DNA of 64,000 nucleotides, taken from assembly GCF_963678635.1 (NCBI RefSeq), contig NC_087064.1:5740411-5804410 (forward strand), read 5' to 3'. Source of the stretch: Symsagittifera roscoffensis. Taxonomy: Eukaryota > Xenacoelomorpha > Acoela > Convolutidae. The notes under the pieces are model-generated. The model was not told the origin of the DNA and ran no database searches. It saw only the letters and a program-made list of their open reading frames with translations. Position numbers and translations under genes: made by a program. How positions within the stretch are numbered: position 1 is the first letter of the stretch; the number at the start of each line of letters is the position of its first letter. Shown piece after piece: positions 32,501 through 38,009 of the stretch.

Positions 32501-34224
32501 ATAAAGTTTCTCATGCTGTTTTATAGACTCAATGTTGCTGTCAATAGCCAGGTTCATGTTTCTAATTAATTATTGGTTGCCTTTTTAGCTAATTCGGGTC
32601 AAATAGCGACTGGCGAGGAGAGTGGGACGCCAGCTGTGCCTGTTGCGCAAAAAGACGCTTCTTTCATCCCCGACTTCACAGCCACCGCCACCACGAACCT
32701 GATCGTTTTCAAGGTCAGACTTGTGATACAGTTTATCCAAGACCTAGTTGAACAAAAATTCTTAACTAGATATTCAAATTTTTATTGAAGCTGTCAAAAA
32801 AACTTTGATTGGTAGTCTATACTGAAATTGTGACATGACCACTAATGTTGAGATTAAGTTTCCGACTGCATCTTGAAGTCTGTAACAAACTTAAATTCAT
32901 TCACGTTCAGTAGCTAATCCACCTATTTCATCTGTTTTTAGGCTAAAAGGACGATGATTATTTGTTTTGGCAGTGCTTGTGACTTGTAATTCTTTAAGAC
33001 CGAGTGTTGAGAAAAGCTTAAGCCATGAAATGCGGAAGGAAACTGTTATTTGAAATGACTAAAATTACCCTACGCGACTGCATGTACAAAAATTTCCATG
33101 TTCATGAATCTTTTGCATTTGATTTACGGCTAAAACAAAAAAAAATAATTTTAGCTAGCATGGGTTGTTTGTTCACTTTTTGATGCCCGAATTCAGTACG
33201 TTAAATATATTTTTACAAACTTTGATAGGGCCTCAAATTTGATAAACAATTTTGGACGGTTAACGGAGAATAACCAAAAAAATCTTAGGCAATTGGATTG
33301 TGGTTTTTAACCAAGTCACCGAGAGGTGGTTACTGGATCGGAATAGTGAGCTGATTGATTGCTAGCGGGCAAATAGGCCACAGCGAACACAGTTGTGGTA
33401 GATTTACTGTGTTTTGATTGATAAAAATTGAGTGGTAGCTTATCATATCAGAGTAAAGGGAGGCTCTAATAGGTTTGTTTGTTAGTTATACAACATTTAT
33501 TGAACACGCTCTGTGGAAGCTGCGTAATGGACATGAAATTTGTGAATGGTTGTAATTTTATAAAGGAGGTATTCATGTTTTTGAATAAAATGGAACGATT
33601 GCTGTGGCGTTGACTGAAAGTTAATGATACAATCAATTGAGAATGTCAAGAACGAGTCTCGGTCAAAATTTGATTGCTAATTAGCCAAACAGCTCGCACG
33701 TTTTTCCGTTTCCTCGTAGATAAATCAAACGAGTTTCAATGAAGTTTTTCATTGTAGATAAATTAAACTAGTTTTAATGTAGAATTTGTCATATGTTTTA
33801 GATAAAGCAGAAACATTACATGGCCGCTGTAAAAGCTAGTCATCTGCTATATGCACAGTCAGGAGCTGAAAAGACGAGTGCAGCTTCAAACGAAACGAGT
33901 CCCGACGACCTGGACTCCAAAACGAACGAGATCAAAGAAATGGCGAACGTCGAGCGAATCTTAAGTGATGAGTTGAGTAAGGTTGACGCGAATGACAAAC
34001 TGATGATTCCGAACGCACAGGATCCGGTCACGAGCTACTCCCAGGAATCGACGAATATGACGAATAATAGCGAGACGGTGGGAAAGAACGTGCGATTTGT
34101 AGCTACGGAAGCCAAGCCCAATAAAACCAGAAATAGTCGAGGTTCGATGGATGAAGATGAAAGCACGGCTGTCAAAATTGACGGTAAAGAAGGAATCAAT
34201 GGGATCGAGGAAAGCAGAGCTTAA
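5269..34224 (+). CDS. cnnm: CNNM-family Mg2+ transporter (DUF21-CBS-CNBH), seven exons
   Basis: Join of 5269-5510, 5680-6298, 6589-7036, 7432-7704, 16760-17014, 32589-32713 and 33802-34224: 2,385 nt, 794 codons plus stop, with every junction GT-AG and phase-consistent. CNNM/ACDP proteins are plasma-membrane divalent-cation (Mg2+) transporters or efflux regulators. Visible order: signal peptide (about 1-19), extracellular domain, DUF21 membrane domain (about 144-290) with [18 protein letters not shown] and [21 protein letters not shown] pair (about 335-475) with [15 protein letters not shown] and [16 protein letters not shown], cyclic-nucleotide-binding-like domain (about 528-660) with [15 protein letters not shown], then a polar acidic tail. 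Length is within the family norm. The ATG is immediately preceded by an in-frame TAA. AATAAA at 34393 fits the poly(A) signal. Confidence 0.95.
5680..6298 (+). CDS. cnnm: cnnm exon 2: extracellular domain end and DUF21 membrane domain
   Basis: Residues 81-287. Acceptor TTTTTTAG|G, donor AAA|GTTAGT, phase 0. Contains the transmembrane helix starting [15 protein letters not shown], the conserved [14 protein letters not shown] turn, the [15 protein letters not shown] helix and the [12 protein letters not shown] motif that marks CNNM/CorC-type DUF21 domains. Confidence 0.95.
6589..7036 (+). CDS. cnnm: cnnm exon 3: end of DUF21, linker and first CBS motif
   Basis: Residues 288-436. Acceptor TATTTCAG|CTTCTAGAT, donor ACAG|GTATGT, phase 1. 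Begins [15 protein letters not shown], a family-typical junction after WPLSK, and carries [17 protein letters not shown] and [14 protein letters not shown] of the first CBS motif. Confidence 0.95.
7432..7704 (+). CDS. cnnm: cnnm exon 4: second CBS motif
   Basis: Residues 437-527. Acceptor GCATTTAG|GGTCTT, donor TCTG|GTTAGT, phase 1. Encodes [32 protein letters not shown] and the basic stretch [16 protein letters not shown] leading into the CNBH domain. Confidence 0.95.
7782..8810. repeat. Tandem duplication of a 259-bp unit, second copy split by a 507-bp insertion
   Basis: In cnnm intron 4, unit AB occupies 7782-8040. Its A half recurs at 8043-8144 and its B half at 8652-8810, differing by only a few bases. 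Between them lies an unrelated 507-bp segment (8145-8651). The simplest reading is a recent tandem duplication whose second copy was hit by an insertion at the T-run joining A and B. Confidence 0.85.
8145..8651. mobile_element. 507-bp insertion in tandem duplicate (unclassified)
   Basis: The left end carries TGCTGTAGGCAATTTTCAT, resembling the CCGTAAGCAATTTTCAT body motif of the SINE-like repeats at 14.7 and 46.8 kb. An internal hairpin CCCTTGCGATAAGCAAGGG sits near the left end. Both ends abut T-runs, so target duplications cannot be resolved. No ORF. Confidence 0.45.
9072..9262 (+). mobile_element. tRNA-derived SINE copy 1 (tRNA-Leu-like head)
   Basis: Starts near GCGTGCGTGGCTAAGTGG (9079). 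An A-box-like TGGCTAAGTGGTTA, an anticodon stem-loop GAGA-CTCAAAA-TCTC (CAA, Leu-like) and a degenerate B box GATCGAATCA are followed by a body shared with 29527-29720 (TTCGAGGCTTATTTCTA, AGAGCTGCTTTTTGTCGTG, GTTTGCGAAGCGAAG). The shared non-tRNA body shows these are SINE copies, not functional tRNA genes. It lies in cnnm intron 4. Confidence 0.7.
10214..10330. repeat. Short degenerate tandem repeat, about 53 bp x 2
   Basis: TTCGAATTTTTTCTATTCGG and TTCGAATTTTTCTGTTCGG each precede TAG(C/T)TKGAAAC and a CTTTTKGGT tail. Intronic, no coding role. Confidence 0.6.
13050..13440. repeat. Degenerate tandem repeat of about 170 bp, 2.3 copies
   Basis: Each unit opens with GGGTACTCGG or GGTACTCTCAGG plus GGTTGCGAAT, then CTCAAATCCTTGTA, TTTTCGAGATATGAC and ATTTTTTCAAAA. 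Unit starts are near 13054, 13209 and 13376. Located in cnnm intron 4. Confidence 0.75.
13580..14420 (+). repeat. Copies of dispersed T-rich intron repeat (family R)
   Basis: Two copies of a module recurring across the window: AATCATAAATTGTTCT, then TTCAAAGAGCTTTRAG and TTTCTTTGAARTT. Module positions here are about 13843 and 14308; related copies are at 16467, 24775, 31283 and 40695, all in the same orientation. Upstream parts of the family include CAGGAAAAGTCTTAAAA, AAGGAAGGCAAAGTCCACTA and AAAGGTCACGAAAAACG. Non-coding and mobile-like; class unknown. Confidence 0.6.
14540..14740 (+). mobile_element. SINE-like repeat with B-box head (family S2)
   Basis: GGGGTTCGAATCCTAGC (about 14587) is a strong Pol III B box, followed by a T-run and a body with GAAATTGAAATTTTTTCCC, CCATATCACGGAATTTACTT and GTAAGCAATTTTCAT. 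The same order occurs at 46620-46850, supporting a dispersed tRNA-derived family. Confidence 0.6.
15145..15365 (+). mobile_element. SINE-like repeat copy (family S2, GCGAAAGC-headed)
   Basis: Opens with CTTGCGAAAGCGAGTGTT, then GTCGGGAACTGGACTTTTTT and CCTGTAAAATATTTCTT, and closes with a tRNA-like segment TGCCCTAGAGGTGACAGG and GGGTTCGAAGACCGGC. It aligns in order with copies at 41895-42090 and 46490-46690. Confidence 0.65.
15884..15948. repeat. About 20-24-bp tandem repeat, three copies
   Basis: Three units of GGTTTTAGTTTTCGGAAAA in direct tandem inside cnnm intron 4. Confidence 0.85.
16760..17014 (+). CDS. cnnm: cnnm exon 5: cyclic-nucleotide-binding-like domain
   Basis: Residues 528-612. 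Acceptor TTTTTTTAG|AAATTG after a long T tract, donor AATA|GTAAGT, phase 1. Encodes [15 protein letters not shown] through [19 protein letters not shown] and [14 protein letters not shown], matching the CNBH fold of CNNM proteins. It sits 9,055 bp after exon 4. Confidence 0.95.
17358..17545 (-). repeat. BEL element 3' LTR
   Basis: 188 bp, TG...CA ends, apparently identical to the LTR at 24475-24662. Preceded by target duplication CGGGT at 17353-17357. Confidence 0.97.
17546..17661 (-). other. Short 3' untranslated segment of BEL element
   Basis: 116 bp between the polyprotein stop and the 3' LTR, containing an imperfect direct duplication around TGGTCATCTAGTTGTTA. A clear polypurine tract is not visible. 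Confidence 0.6.
17662..24195 (-). CDS. BEL/Pao Gag-Pol polyprotein
   Basis: A 2,177-residue single ORF. Order: Gln/Asn/Thr-rich low-complexity N-terminus (to about 550), DUF1759-type Gag region (about 555-705, starting near [16 protein letters not shown]), Cys/His zinc-binding region (about 805-870, including [14 protein letters not shown]), A17-type aspartic protease with [12 protein letters not shown] (about 918), RT with [10 protein letters not shown] and the YMDD catalytic box (about 1330), RNase H (FSDAS about 1513, [10 protein letters not shown]), integrase zinc-binding region ending CIPCRRL, integrase core with DFFGPF (about 1882), SDNGKAF (about 1946) and GGSWERLI (about 1996) supplying D, D and E, and a C-terminal domain ([11 protein letters not shown]). 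The protease triad is D-C-G rather than D-S/T-G. No frameshift or stop is seen. Confidence 0.97.
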   Translation of the reverse strand: MNSTYDAVFKVIETDVEILAKAINQAISDSDEVQIINDFLTELKSLLDDANNEAVKIIHTGTDQQDSIIERLKTLKVLYRTIQLRSKRYERTLNNTATSSLNSSRVASNVSTPSIIRQALKNLPLRRQTESLTRSTTTQNVTIDQDTPDDLPQFSGLPASLNATSNHRSNSAQDNSGLLLRPGSNSDANTLDHRIHQQKTETLGTQTAHGTHLHLQSNLSLQQSNADLSQSSNLQPNHPEAQLQGTTIELNNGTQLQIDNQQLTATVGQRPNSEAQLHETSPHSNPGTQIQVFNQQMNAPATQQRNVSAPIFLPTATSKAAQSQMIGQQITHPFLAPQTASPPHGLYQPSSQQQNQPSSLQQNQPPSQQQRTHNPNSAFRPILTIGNQNSTNHPPTNVFSGHQTTAKGITNINGVPIPAQPALLPTNQGDQRTATNWTSSQPTLTHQCTQPAIRSYQEGFLGTTTAYNPTNMPTSSTKAFTHAGCRGPTGSTHQNINRPPPHQHAVHQHAAHQHAAHQNQPSYFPPIPANLGTAPTDHTHHQTISKTFRKSVPIVKPFIFDGEPEQWLDWIGLFNATINSTDMTNSEKMTHLQKLVSGDAKSLIRGYGCNGAMYDAALQRLENDFGNPTKIVTSFLRRLDAISGPNLRHTRSYKDLANFLQTMVDTFTTLGFQHDLHSTTNVQTVLSKLPTPCRLEWNRYNLQCNIRQPSLIDLTNWFNIYAEACSDLPSHSNNNNTRNSSSNNNYNSSNTQESSSNGHTHQHGPSDHRANQNHRNQQRSQQQHKSGQKDQRRDFCPEKRNCQYLGKCHHFIAMNPKDRLQHARDLQLCFNCLSPHKFADCQSTQTCRTDGCSKKHHTLLHNSSTYNSTTQRETANRNSRQHDDTTNCSTSINRRKSTRHIPTLPITISHGKHTVHAYAMLDCGSKLTLLKSSIALQLKPDLQLDDTIQLNQALTSSDTASTKMTIAIGPYNQQKQPFQLNDIDVIMDWNLSQFNPELVNSICQRNEPLQHIRIATLPSKEIGIIIGCDFAELVTPSEVIHSKQNVPIGWKTPLGWSLCGRDNAATPNDINTINFTTDDKLFRHVAEWMKLDAEGISTDQRSLSTDDKEALRILESSTTRLPNGHYEIGMLWKRGQQLPNNRWLAKKQLDSLLRRLKRNTEMAQKYQETIDTDLQKGFIVKVDDSHEDSTGKWYLPHHPVTNINKPGKVRRVLNASSIYKGVSLNSNLLTGPDLLTNLTGIVMRFREDQIAISADIESMFMQVFVSPEDQPYLRFLWKDNTGQPTTFQYTRHIFGATDSPCVACYATRQCAKDNADKYPALEQITKRNIYMDDLYKAVSTPTEATQLMNDLQKMFSLGGFNLTKWTSNSQQFLTTVNENHLENNDSLTKKERPLERVLGVKWKPDTDVFLVEAKKFHAIDKKDLTQRKLLKFASSIFDPLGITMPLTIRLRQSLQLAWSNGPQWDKPLNMDHLTDLNDWIDKRSQFNDICLPRTYFKPETKILETQLHVFSDASELALASVAYLRIRYDDDTTELKFVIGKARVAPISRMTIPNLELQAATNGAKLSRFIKEQHDIRIDSTTLWTDSTTVLHWINSPNQRHRIFIANRLNFIMDSTSPLDWRYVPSKDNPADDGTRGYKAFDMTTDSRWIKGPDFLLRPSSDWPNHPPTQPTADIHLTDNDPQPPTSVIDFNRFSTWTRALRVTSYVLLFAENIKRKTRQSLSLQHITLGFAWIIKHSQNQSFPKEIACLTKKSDIPPRSPLQPLCPFIDDHGYLRAKGRLQKAPLLLCSRHPVILNAENYPIQLFMKQTHEINSHCGMEHTRSILQQDFWIIRSRKHLKKTIRQCIPCRRLRQEPVKPLMADLPLQRLPLSENSYPFYSTGIDFFGPFATRNNDEYSKRYVLFFTCLVTRAVHSEICQQIDTNSTLQAIRRFIARRGKPRIIFSDNGKAFVAADKELQESLSEIQHSNDFNNQCQLLGITWKFNPPAAPHFGGSWERLIKTFKIAFYKVIGTRALDDETLSTFTCEVEAMMNSRPLTHVSSDPTDDEPLTPNHLLLGRPTNNLPPGLFLPRHTTDKKTWKQAQALSQQFWNRYLKDYLPTLTTRTKWTKQVENLQQGDLVWILEDLTPRGLWPLGRVLRTFPGADGIVRSCEIKTSRGILHRPAVKLSRVLDHSNN
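24460..24474 (-). promoter_or_regulatory. Putative primer binding site of BEL element
   Basis: One nucleotide inside the 5' LTR, the minus strand reads TGGCGCCCAATAG. The first eight bases complement the 3' end of a tRNA ending GGGCGCCA, as in animal tRNA-Lys; the match weakens after that. Confidence 0.6.
24475..24662 (-). repeat. BEL element 5' LTR
   Basis: 188 bp, the partner of 17358-17545. Followed by CGGGT at 24663-24667. The primer binding site lies immediately internal to it. Confidence 0.97.
24663..24900 (+). repeat. Right half of family R repeat split by the BEL insertion
   Basis: Sequence after the LTR (AAAGGTCACGAAAAACGCG, then GTGTCAATCATAATTGTTCT and CTCAAAGAGCTTAAGG) continues the sequence before the left LTR (AAGGCAAAGTCCACTACCG, AACAGCAAACGGGT). 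Read across, they rebuild one copy of the dispersed T-rich repeat, giving an empty-site view of the BEL integration. Confidence 0.75.
25846..26310. mobile_element. Possible DNA-transposon fragment with ACAAAACAGT motifs and a GC-rich core
   Basis: At 25886-25965 the motif CCCATACAAAACAGT recurs (AATAGTCCGG, GCAATACAAAACAGTCTG), resembling the terminal repeats of the MULE-like element at 55.05-57.26 kb. It is followed by a GC-rich block at 26030-26150 (GACCGCCGCAGTCGCGCC, TTGCGGCGACGCAAGCGC) in otherwise AT-rich intron. A 106-codon minus ORF over the block is not recognised. Confidence 0.35.
26311..28500. other. Intron 5 segment with no recognisable feature
   Basis: AT-rich, with short ORFs only and none with domain signatures. 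No repeat shared with the rest of the window was noticed. Confidence 0.5.
28530..28740. other. GC-rich island with consecutive small hairpins
   Basis: Within AT-rich intron 5, this block contains AGGCG-TTCTT-CGCCT, GGTTCC-TGTTATTAC-GGAACC, CCGG-AAAAG-CCGG and GCCTCG-C-CGAGGC stems in series (28551-28626), then ends in a C-run near 28716. ORFs on both strands (84 and 128 codons) are unrecognised. It could be a structured RNA, a transposon fragment or foreign DNA; none can be supported. Confidence 0.4.
29527..29720 (+). mobile_element. tRNA-derived SINE copy 2
   Basis: Head GTGGCTGAGTGGTTAGTG (A box) and GGTTCGAATC (near-perfect B box), then the same body as the 9.1-kb copy: TTCGAGGCTTATTTCTAAT, AGAGCTGCTTTTTTGTCG, GTGTTTGTGAAGCGAAGC. 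Same orientation as copy 1 and the host gene, in intron 5. A shared GTGTTTGGTRCC just upstream of both heads hints that the unit is longer. Confidence 0.7.
30315..30653 (+). repeat. Family R repeat copy (left part), interrupted by a MITE
   Basis: Contains GTAGTGAAGACTCCTATATAGG, shared with about 10730, plus CAGGAAAAGTCTTAAAAG and ATGAATGCACTTAGGTATA, shared with 13640. It runs into the inverted-repeat element at 30654 and resumes at 31253 with TATTGATCC and the AATTCAAAGAGTTTAAAGG module. Confidence 0.6.
30654..31252. mobile_element. MITE-like element with about 190-bp terminal inverted repeats
   Basis: The left arm (30654-30856) and right arm (31046-31252) are inverted copies: GCAAATTCAGGTTT, TTTTGGACAACATTTACT, CTATGAAACTATCAAAATT and TTTCAAAGACTTACCAATG on the left each have their complement in mirrored order on the right. 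The spacer is about 190 bp and has no ORF. Ends read CACTAGTGG and CTACTAGTG. The related site at 24750 lacks the element, giving an empty-site comparison (TTTACC|TATTGATCC). Confidence 0.85.
31270..31850 (+). repeat. Further family R repeat sequence
   Basis: Includes GCCCATCATAAATTATTCTAG, TTTCTTTGAAATTCGAAAG, and two TCCAA(C)TGTCTATTGGCTAT-like motifs also present near 15760. Non-coding. Confidence 0.5.
32589..32713 (+). CDS. cnnm: cnnm exon 6: end of CNBH domain
   Basis: Residues 613-654. Acceptor CTTTTTAG|CTAATT, donor AAG|GTCAGA, phase 0. Begins [17 protein letters not shown], a low-complexity loop, and ends [17 protein letters not shown], corresponding to the family's PDY..RALTDLQ region. 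It lies 15.6 kb after exon 5 because intron 5 carries the BEL element. Confidence 0.9.
32714..33801. other. cnnm intron 6, nothing recognised
   Basis: AT-rich GT-AG intron. No repeat shared with the rest of the window and no ORF of note. Confidence 0.6.
33802..34224 (+). CDS. cnnm: cnnm exon 7: cytosolic C-terminal tail
   Basis: Residues 655-794 and stop. Acceptor [29 protein letters not shown] completes the last CNBH helix, followed by a hydrophilic Ser/Thr/Asp/Glu-rich tail, usually poorly conserved in this family. Followed by 3' UTR. Confidence 0.9.
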   Translation: MKQKHYMAAVKASHLLYAQSGAEKTSAASNETSPDDLDSKTNEIKEMANVERILSDELSKVDANDKLMIPNAQDPVTSYSQESTNMTNNSETVGKNVRFVATEAKPNKTRNSRGSMDEDESTAVKIDGKEGINGIEESRA

Positions 34225-34400
34225 AATTGTTTTTTTTTTGCAAAAATGAAGCGAAACAGAACAAACTGAACATCAGAAGTTTGGACTTGTTAATCTGACT
34301 GTTTAAAAAAGCGCAGAAGTTGTTACATGTAACTTTGTCGACATGTCATCTATATTCATTTGCATATGATTTCAAAAAGATGTATATACTTTAATAAATA
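34225..34400 (+). terminator. cnnm: cnnm 3' UTR with poly(A) signal
   Basis: A canonical AATAAA lies at 34393-34398, about 170 bp after the stop codon, in CTTTAATAAATAGC. This is the likely cleavage and polyadenylation signal; the cleavage site itself cannot be placed. Confidence 0.6.
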
Positions 34401-35768
34401 GCAATTCACCTTATAGTTGCTTTACGGCGAAATTGTAGGTATTGGGTTTTAATTTTATCAAGGTTTCAGTTGAAAAAATATATGTTTTCATCTGATGCGT
34501 AATTTTGGCCGGTATATGTAGTTAAAATATACCCTTAAAAGTTGAATGTTCATTTTTTGCAAGATCCGTGCTAAAACATGGTTGCTAGTCTTATTTTTAG
34601 CAGCTGCTGACTCTTATATCACAAAAGTTTGAAACTGGTCTTTAATTTTTCATCGCATTAAGTGCAAATTTAATTTTAATCAATTTTTTTGATCAACTGA
34701 TTTTTTCAACTGATTAAATTGAAGTTTAAATTTTTAGTTGATATAATAAGTTATCTCTATAATCGATATTCGTACCATTTTTGCATTTCGAATTCCATTC
34801 ATAAATTTTCGCAAATTCCAGTAGTTTTCCAACTTAGTTTGTAGCTCGAAGGACCCATCAATGATAATGCATGTCGCTTACGAACACGAAGTTTATAGGG
34901 CTGTTTTCTTATATAATCCTTTTACAAGCTAGTATCAAAAAACAGTCCCTCAGCTTTAACGTTTTTGAATTTTTAGAGGGCAAGGCTCCAGAATAAAAAG
35001 AGTCAATTTCTGCATTATTATATTAAAACAGCAACCTCAAAAATGCAATCAAACTAAATTTCGAATATTTTTAATTCAAGTTTAAAGTCGACATGCATTC
35101 CGATTGATTTGGCCGTGGATTGGTTCTTTAGCCTATCTCGCGTTGACTATTTTGTCGAATAAAATAAAATCATTATCACACTTATTGCCTGGTTTTTATG
35201 TCAGTTCATTAAAAAAATACTTCTCTTCTTACAAAAGACTCATCATCGCAAGTGTGGATCTAAAATGGCCTTCATTTATTTATCGTTAGAATATAGTATT
35301 TCTGAAAACTTAAAGCCTACAGATATCGTATATCGAGCTTTTGAAGAAAGTTTTGGATTTGCTCTGGATTACGAGATACACTTAACCGATGAGATGTTTT
35401 ACTGACGCGAACAGAAAAATTGGATGATTTTTTAAAAAGTTGTGAATGCTAAAAAGCGACACTATTGATATATGCAAATACTTACTTTCTGTTTATCCTT
35501 TCCTAGAAAAGAAGAGATTGTATGCTAATATTCATCTGTAAATTTAACGCCGCAAATGTCAGTTCTGAACTAGAATACATTGCTTTTGATGTTGTGTCGT
35601 TGATGATTCGATATTAATTAGCAAGATAACTATTTGGACCTTGTAATTTTTGTAAATTTTCACCGATATTTTGAATTATATATTTTCTACTCTGTTGTTT
35701 TTGGATCAAGTTAACATCATTTTCTTCTTTAGACCAACTTGAGATCCTCCACTGACATTGCCTTTTTG
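34400..35768. other. Intergenic DNA, no recognised feature
   Basis: AT-rich sequence after the cnnm poly(A) signal. Short ORFs lack recognisable signatures. Confidence 0.5.
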
Positions 35769-36303
35769 TTCCGACTTTCGATACGAAAGTGACGGAATAT
35801 TTGTGCTCGGGGTGGGTTTTTTTTTCTTCAGACAAATTTCGACTTTTTAACTAGCCATTTTTGACAGAATTTTTTTGTATTACTCAAAAGTTAGTGTTGT
35901 CCTGAGCTTAAATTTGAAAAGATATTTCACCTGTGATCATTTTTCGTAAAGTTATGAGGGTTTAAAGATTGCCATTTTGACCAATTTGGGACAATTAACG
36001 CGCGATATAATTCGCGCTATTAACGCGTAAGCGGAGATTTAATCCGTCCTAGAAATCGTTCCAAATTGGTTGAACGAAGCTTATTTGCCATAATTGGTTT
36101 GTTACAAGGAACGAAATCTATCTTTTTTTACTTTATATGGCGTGTGGGGGGATGATTTTCATAAAAAAATTTCAAATTTTAGAAAAAAAAATTTCATTTT
36201 ATTTTATTTCATATAATGTTTTTATGTTATTACTGCTGCTCCATAAACCTTAAAATGCAGTCGGAACCTTCAGGGCTTTCCCCTGATACGAGCAGTCTTG
36301 TTG
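35769..36303 (+). mobile_element. Helentron-like non-autonomous element, copy 1
   Basis: The 5' end is a near-perfect hairpin: TTCCG, stem ACTTTCG, loop ATA, stem CGAAAGT, GA, CGGAA. Then comes ATTTGTGCTCGGGGTGGG. The 3' end has GCAGTCGGAA (complement of the 5' TTCCGAC, i.e. a subterminal inverted repeat), a GC-rich stem-loop CAGGGCTTTCCCCTG, and ends GAGCAGTCTTGTT. An internal inverted block with ACGCGCGATATAATTCGCGC lies mid-element. Subterminal inverted repeats plus a 3' hairpin and T-rich ends match Helentron/HINE architecture; no Rep/helicase is encoded. Copy 2 abuts it head to tail. Confidence 0.75.
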
Positions 36304-36812
36304 TTCCGACTTTCGATACGAAAGTAACGGAATATTTGTGCTCGGGGTGGGTTTTTTTTTCTTCAGACAAATTTCGACTTTTTAACAAGCCATTTTTGAC
36401 GGAATTTTTTTATATCATTCAAAAGGTATTGTTGTCCTAAGCTTAAATTTGAAAAAATATTTCACCTGTGATCATTTTTCGTAAAGTTATGGGGGTTTAA
36501 AGATTGCCAATTTGGGACAATTAACGCGCGATATATTTCGCGCTATTAACGCGTAAGCGGAGAGTTAATCTGTCTTAAAAATCGTTCCAAATTGGTTAAA
36601 AGAAGCTTATTTGCCATAATTGATTTGTTACTAGAAGCTAAATTTATCACTTTGTACTTTATATGGCGTGTGGGGGGATGATTTTCAAAAAAAATCTGAA
36701 AAAAATTTTACAATTTTTTTACACTTAATTTTTTCATCTTATTTCTGCTTCATAGACCTTAAAAGGCAGTCGGAACATTCAGGGCTTCGCCCTGATACGA
36801 GCAGTCTTGTTT
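36304..36812 (+). mobile_element. Helentron-like non-autonomous element, copy 2
   Basis: Begins directly after copy 1 with the same TTCCGACTTTCGATACG hairpin and ends GGCAGTCGGAACATTCAGG, stem-loop CAGGGCTTCGCCCTG, GAGCAGTCTTGTTT. About 509 bp, highly similar throughout to copy 1, including CACCTGTGATCATTTTTCG and ATGGCGTGTGGGGGGATG. Tandem head-to-tail copies are a known product of rolling-circle transposition. Confidence 0.8.
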
Positions 36813-36847
36813 GGATTTGAGTTTGATTCGTTTTTAGACAAGTGTGA

Positions 36848-37005
36848 ATAAACCAGCCGAATTGTAAACCAACCGGAAATGCGCAGAGTATATAAACCAG
36901 CCGAAAAGTTAAGTCTTATGAATGAAAATTGCTTAATTTCGTAACAGTTACATAGATGTTACATAACTATTATATAACAATTGTGTTTTATCGGTCGGTT
37001 TATAT
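36848..37005. mobile_element. Possible short inverted-repeat element
   Basis: AATAAACCAGCCGAA at the left (repeated at 36892 as TATAAACCAGCCGAAAAG) faces TTTATCGGTCGGTTTATATA near 36987. A small MITE is possible; ends are not definable. Confidence 0.35.
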
Positions 37006-37827
37006 ACCACATTTTTGCCGTTTCTTTCCAGCCAATTATTTAAATGAGTTTACGAATTGCGTTGAATTTAGTAATAAGAAATTGTTCTCAATTCATGTAG
37101 TTAGTTCAAAATAGTGACAAGCTTTTCCGCTGAGAGGCACTTGAAAATGGATCTGTAGATCCAATGGCGGTCTCGTAGGCAGGTGTAAGTTTACGTAAGT
37201 GTCATGCAAACAATTCATTATTACAATTGCTTAGCACTGCGTGTAAAAGGCTCAATTCTAAGTGGCTGGAAGTTCCACCGCAGTCTTAACTAAGGTAACA
37301 TCCTCCACTAATACGCTTTAGGGAAAGGTTATAACTTGTGCCCAGTTTTCATTGAAAACATTAGCTAAGCATAGTTTTGCAATAAAATTGATTTTCGGGT
37401 CTCCAACAATTCACTTGATTGATTAAATAAACCAGCTGAAGTGATTTGATTTTTAGTTGCGATAAGCTTGCTAATTGACTTGAAGTTTCCAAAAAAAATA
37501 ATCTGATGACAAATATATTGCAGTGAGGTAAAGGTAACAATAATTTCCAAGATAAAAATTTAGAAGAGGTCCTCGGTTGCTTATTTGAGAGGAGAAAAGA
37601 AAACATTTTTGAAAAAGGTTGCACAAAGATAATCTAACTACTTTGCTTACTAAAGCGTTTATTGTCCGATTTCCCATTGTTGCGAGATTGGACATCCGGA
37701 AAGCGCATTAGCAATGGTTCAGATGAGGGCATTCTGAGTAGAATACAAGCTATTAAATAGAGGATAACACGTTTTTCCATGCTATTCGATCAAGGCAATC
37801 TGTATATATGAATTTCTAGATATATTG

Positions 37828-37990
37828 TTTCAGTCTCAAGGAAAAGACCAGCAGGAAGGCCTAAAAACGTTGGATCGATTGTGTTTATCAAGACGTGAAA
37901 TTTTTAGGCTTAAAAGTTTCAGGTCTTGATAAACACAACGGATCCGAGCGTTTTTAGGCCTTCCTGCTGGTCTTTTCCCTGGGACTGAAA
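37828..37990. mobile_element. 163-bp near-perfect palindrome (foldback/MITE-like)
   Basis: Left arm 37828-37894 and right arm about 37922-37990 are inverted copies over about 66 bp (TTTCAGTCYCARGGAAAAG, ACCAGCAGGAAGGCCTAAAA, TTGTGTTTATCAAGAC). The 27-bp spacer is itself largely palindromic (GTGAAATTTTTAGGC / TTAAAAGTTTCA). No ORF. No convincing target duplication. Confidence 0.85.
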
Positions 37991-38009
37991 CATAATTTGT
38001 TGATTTTAG

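Noticed and set aside
36216-36440. 74-codon ORF spanning two repeat copies
   Set aside because: It crosses the junction of two Helentron-like elements and is not conserved as a frame.
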